In this document: piece after piece, positions 59,437 through 60,821 of the stretch
How the letters are laid out: each line of letters begins with the position of its first letter
Numbering within the stretch: position 1 is the stretch's first letter
Assembly: GCA_029063085.1 (NCBI GenBank)
Contig: JAIDOW010000012.1
Coordinates: 1-60,821, forward strand
Direction: 5' to 3'
Source: Lachnospiraceae bacterium
Lineage (GTDB): Bacteria; Bacillota; Clostridia; Lachnospirales; Lachnospiraceae
Length of the DNA stretch: 60,821 nucleotides
Program-made: the position numbers and the translations under genes
Notes under the pieces: model-generated
What the model was told of the DNA's origin: nothing
What the model saw: the letters and a program-made list of their open reading frames with translations, nothing else
Databases searched by the model: none

Positions 59437-60746
59437 GATAAATAAGAACATAAGATGTATTTGAATTGTCATTTGCAAAATTCTTTTTACTCTTCTCTTC
59501 TGGATAAATAAGAACATAAGATGTATTTGAATTCGTTCCACAATTGCCGTTGTATCATAAGCATTGGATAAATAAGAACATAAGATGTATTTGAATTTCT
59601 TTTATAATAAGCCTTTGCTAAAAGTAATGGAGATAAATAAGAACATAAGATGTATTTGAATATATCAGACCACTTTAATCCAATCAATTCACCTAGATAA
59701 ATAAGAACATAAGATGTATTTGAATTTTAAATATTCAAGATAGCCAACTACTTCAACCTCGATAAATAAGAACATAAGATGTATTTGAATTTAATCTTCG
59801 CCATTTTATATCATCTCCTTTGCTGATAAATAAGAACATAAGATGTATTTGAATATAACTACTTCCTCATTAATTTCTTGTTACACTCTGGATAAATAAG
59901 AACATAAGATGTATTTGAATTGAAGATATTATTCAGTATAAGGAAAAAGGAAGAACGATAAATAAGAACATAAGATGTATTTGAATTATTCCTCTCCTTA
60001 GTAGTTTGATAGGATAATTTTAGATAAATAAGAACATAAGATGTATTTGAATATATAATATGATAAAAGAAAAATTAGTTAGATTCGGGATAAATAAGAA
60101 CATAAGATGTATTTGAATAAGACTTTAATCGACTGGATAGAACGCAGAATAAATGATAAATAAGAACATAAGATGTATTTGAATCACCATCCCTTCATCT
60201 TCCTCAGTTCCTGCATAAGATAAATAAGAACATAAGATGTATTTGAATTAGTTTCCTACCGGTGCCAGATCATAAAGGTCTGCGATAAATAAGAACATAA
60301 GATGTATTTGAATCCGTTTGCCCCTGCCTCTGTCACAAGAAAATCTCCGATAAATAAGAACATAAGATGTATTTGAATATGTGAGCTTGCAATCTTTCTG
60401 GTTCCATATCTTTGATAAATAAGAACATAAGATGTATTTGAATTTCCTCTCTCTAAGTCGGTCAAACCGATGAGGTCTCGATAAATAAGAACATAAGATG
60501 TATTTGAATTCCGGCAGGATATCAAAGAACGACTGACCGCCATGATAAATAAGAACATAAGATGTATTTGAATCCCCCATTTCTAAATTTTTGTAATAAA
60601 AAAAGCACTGATAAATAAGAACATAAGATGTATTTGAATGGAACAAGCCAACAAGGAATTGCTTAATGAACTGGATAAATAAGAACATAAGATGTATTTG
60701 AATTTTCCCGACTGGTTATTTCTGTTTTGCTGGCTATTGATAAATA
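59437..60746 (+). CRISPR. Type I-B CRISPR array, 20 full repeats plus a partial one
   Basis: Twenty identical 30-nt repeats (starting GATAAATAAG, ending GTATTTGAAT) begin at 59437, 59503, 59567, 59632, 59696, 59761, 59825, 59891, 59957, 60023, 60089, 60155, 60219, 60284, 60349, 60414, 60480, 60544, 60610 and 60674. Spacers are 34-36 nt. A twentieth spacer (60704-60738) is followed by only the first eight bases of a repeat (60739-60746) before the sequence diverges. The ATTTGAAT end fits the type I-B crRNA 5' handle and sets the direction of transcription. The repeat itself has little secondary structure (AAATA/TATTT only). No repeat variants were seen, which suggests an active array. Confidence 0.98.
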
Positions 60747-60821
60747 TGGTCCTATGTCAAGATTTAGCACAAATTAAAATGAGACAATCCGCCAGCTAAG
60801 CAGCCGGCAGTGATTTCACCC
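60747..60821. mobile_element. Possible mobile-element end interrupting the CRISPR array
   Basis: After the 8-bp partial repeat the sequence changes to TGGTCCTATGTCAAGATTTA and onward, with a G+C-richer stretch near CCGCCAGCTAAGCAGCCGG. The abrupt loss of the repeat suggests an insertion-sequence or transposon end inside repeat 21. An IS21-like TGTCAAG...GCACAAATT end is suspected, but only 75 bases are visible and no transposase can be read. A degenerate last repeat followed by ordinary flanking DNA is the alternative. Confidence 0.35.

Noticed and set aside
59487-60688. Minus-strand open frames across the CRISPR region with recurring YILCSYLS or NTSYVLIY
   Set aside because: These are translations of the CRISPR repeat complement joined by spacers, not genes.

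Overview
The window looks like a chromosomal segment of a gut-type Lachnospiraceae (Clostridia). The evidence is low G+C, strong AGGAGG ribosome binding sites, TTGACA/TATAAT promoters, many MacB/FtsX-type and ABC-2 transporters, BlaI/M56 and OmpR regulatory pairs, a large secreted GH9 cellulase with bacterial Ig-like domains, and a type I-B CRISPR-Cas locus. No rRNA or tRNA gene was recognised.

Layout. 300-4916: a small secreted Cys-rich protein, two near-identical membrane-anchored paralogues, and a three-gene MacB-like ABC exporter. 4876-7186 (minus): uppP and a membrane-anchored class-A beta-lactamase-fold serine hydrolase. 7187-7766: a divergent regulatory region with 22-bp-phased operator-like repeats. 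7767-11383: an ABC-2 exporter (NatAB/YhaQP type), a lipoprotein/membrane protein and a small XRE regulator. 11438-11603: a fold-back repeat. 11600-15891 (minus): a second small secreted protein followed by a membrane-anchored protein and a LanFEG-like ABC-2 transporter. 16041-26641: a DUF3783-type protein, then three secreted proteins (CAP domain, giant GH9 cellulase, FN3-like), each ending in lysine-rich modules. 26788-29488 (minus): a membrane protein with four FliM-like LSADEIAALF motifs, then azlCD. 30302-35853: uvrB, an ABC exporter and cardiolipin synthase. 36004-37501 (minus): an MFS efflux pump behind a 21-codon leader peptide with mutually exclusive hairpins. 37700-40749: BlaI, an M56 protease and a lipoprotein. 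40895-48161: a two-component system and a FtsX-type ABC transporter, separated by an accessory block holding a Fic protein. 48373: a cupin. 49350-60746: a WYL regulator, a complete type I-B cas operon (cas6-cas8b-cas7-cas5-cas3-cas4-cas1-cas2) and a CRISPR array of 20 identical 30-nt repeats. The last 75 bases look like the start of a foreign element.

How the genes work together. In the CRISPR locus, Cas6, Cas8b, Cas7 and Cas5, plus a Cas11b small subunit apparently translated from inside cas8b, would form Cascade. Cas3 degrades targets; Cas4, Cas1 and Cas2 acquire spacers. The two secreted-protein/ABC loci share one logic: a small Sec-exported product, membrane-anchored extracellular partner(s), two permeases and an ATPase. 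They may be bacteriocin-like production/immunity or envelope-stress modules. The cellulase, CAP and FN3-like proteins probably form a wall-associated surface set.

The most noteworthy observations are the translational-attenuator architecture upstream of the MFS pump, the internal Cas11b start in cas8b, the repeated FliM-like motif, the phased operator array at 7347-7408, and the paired secreted-protein/ABC loci. All calls rest on reading the sequence and translations. No database search or folding program was run.
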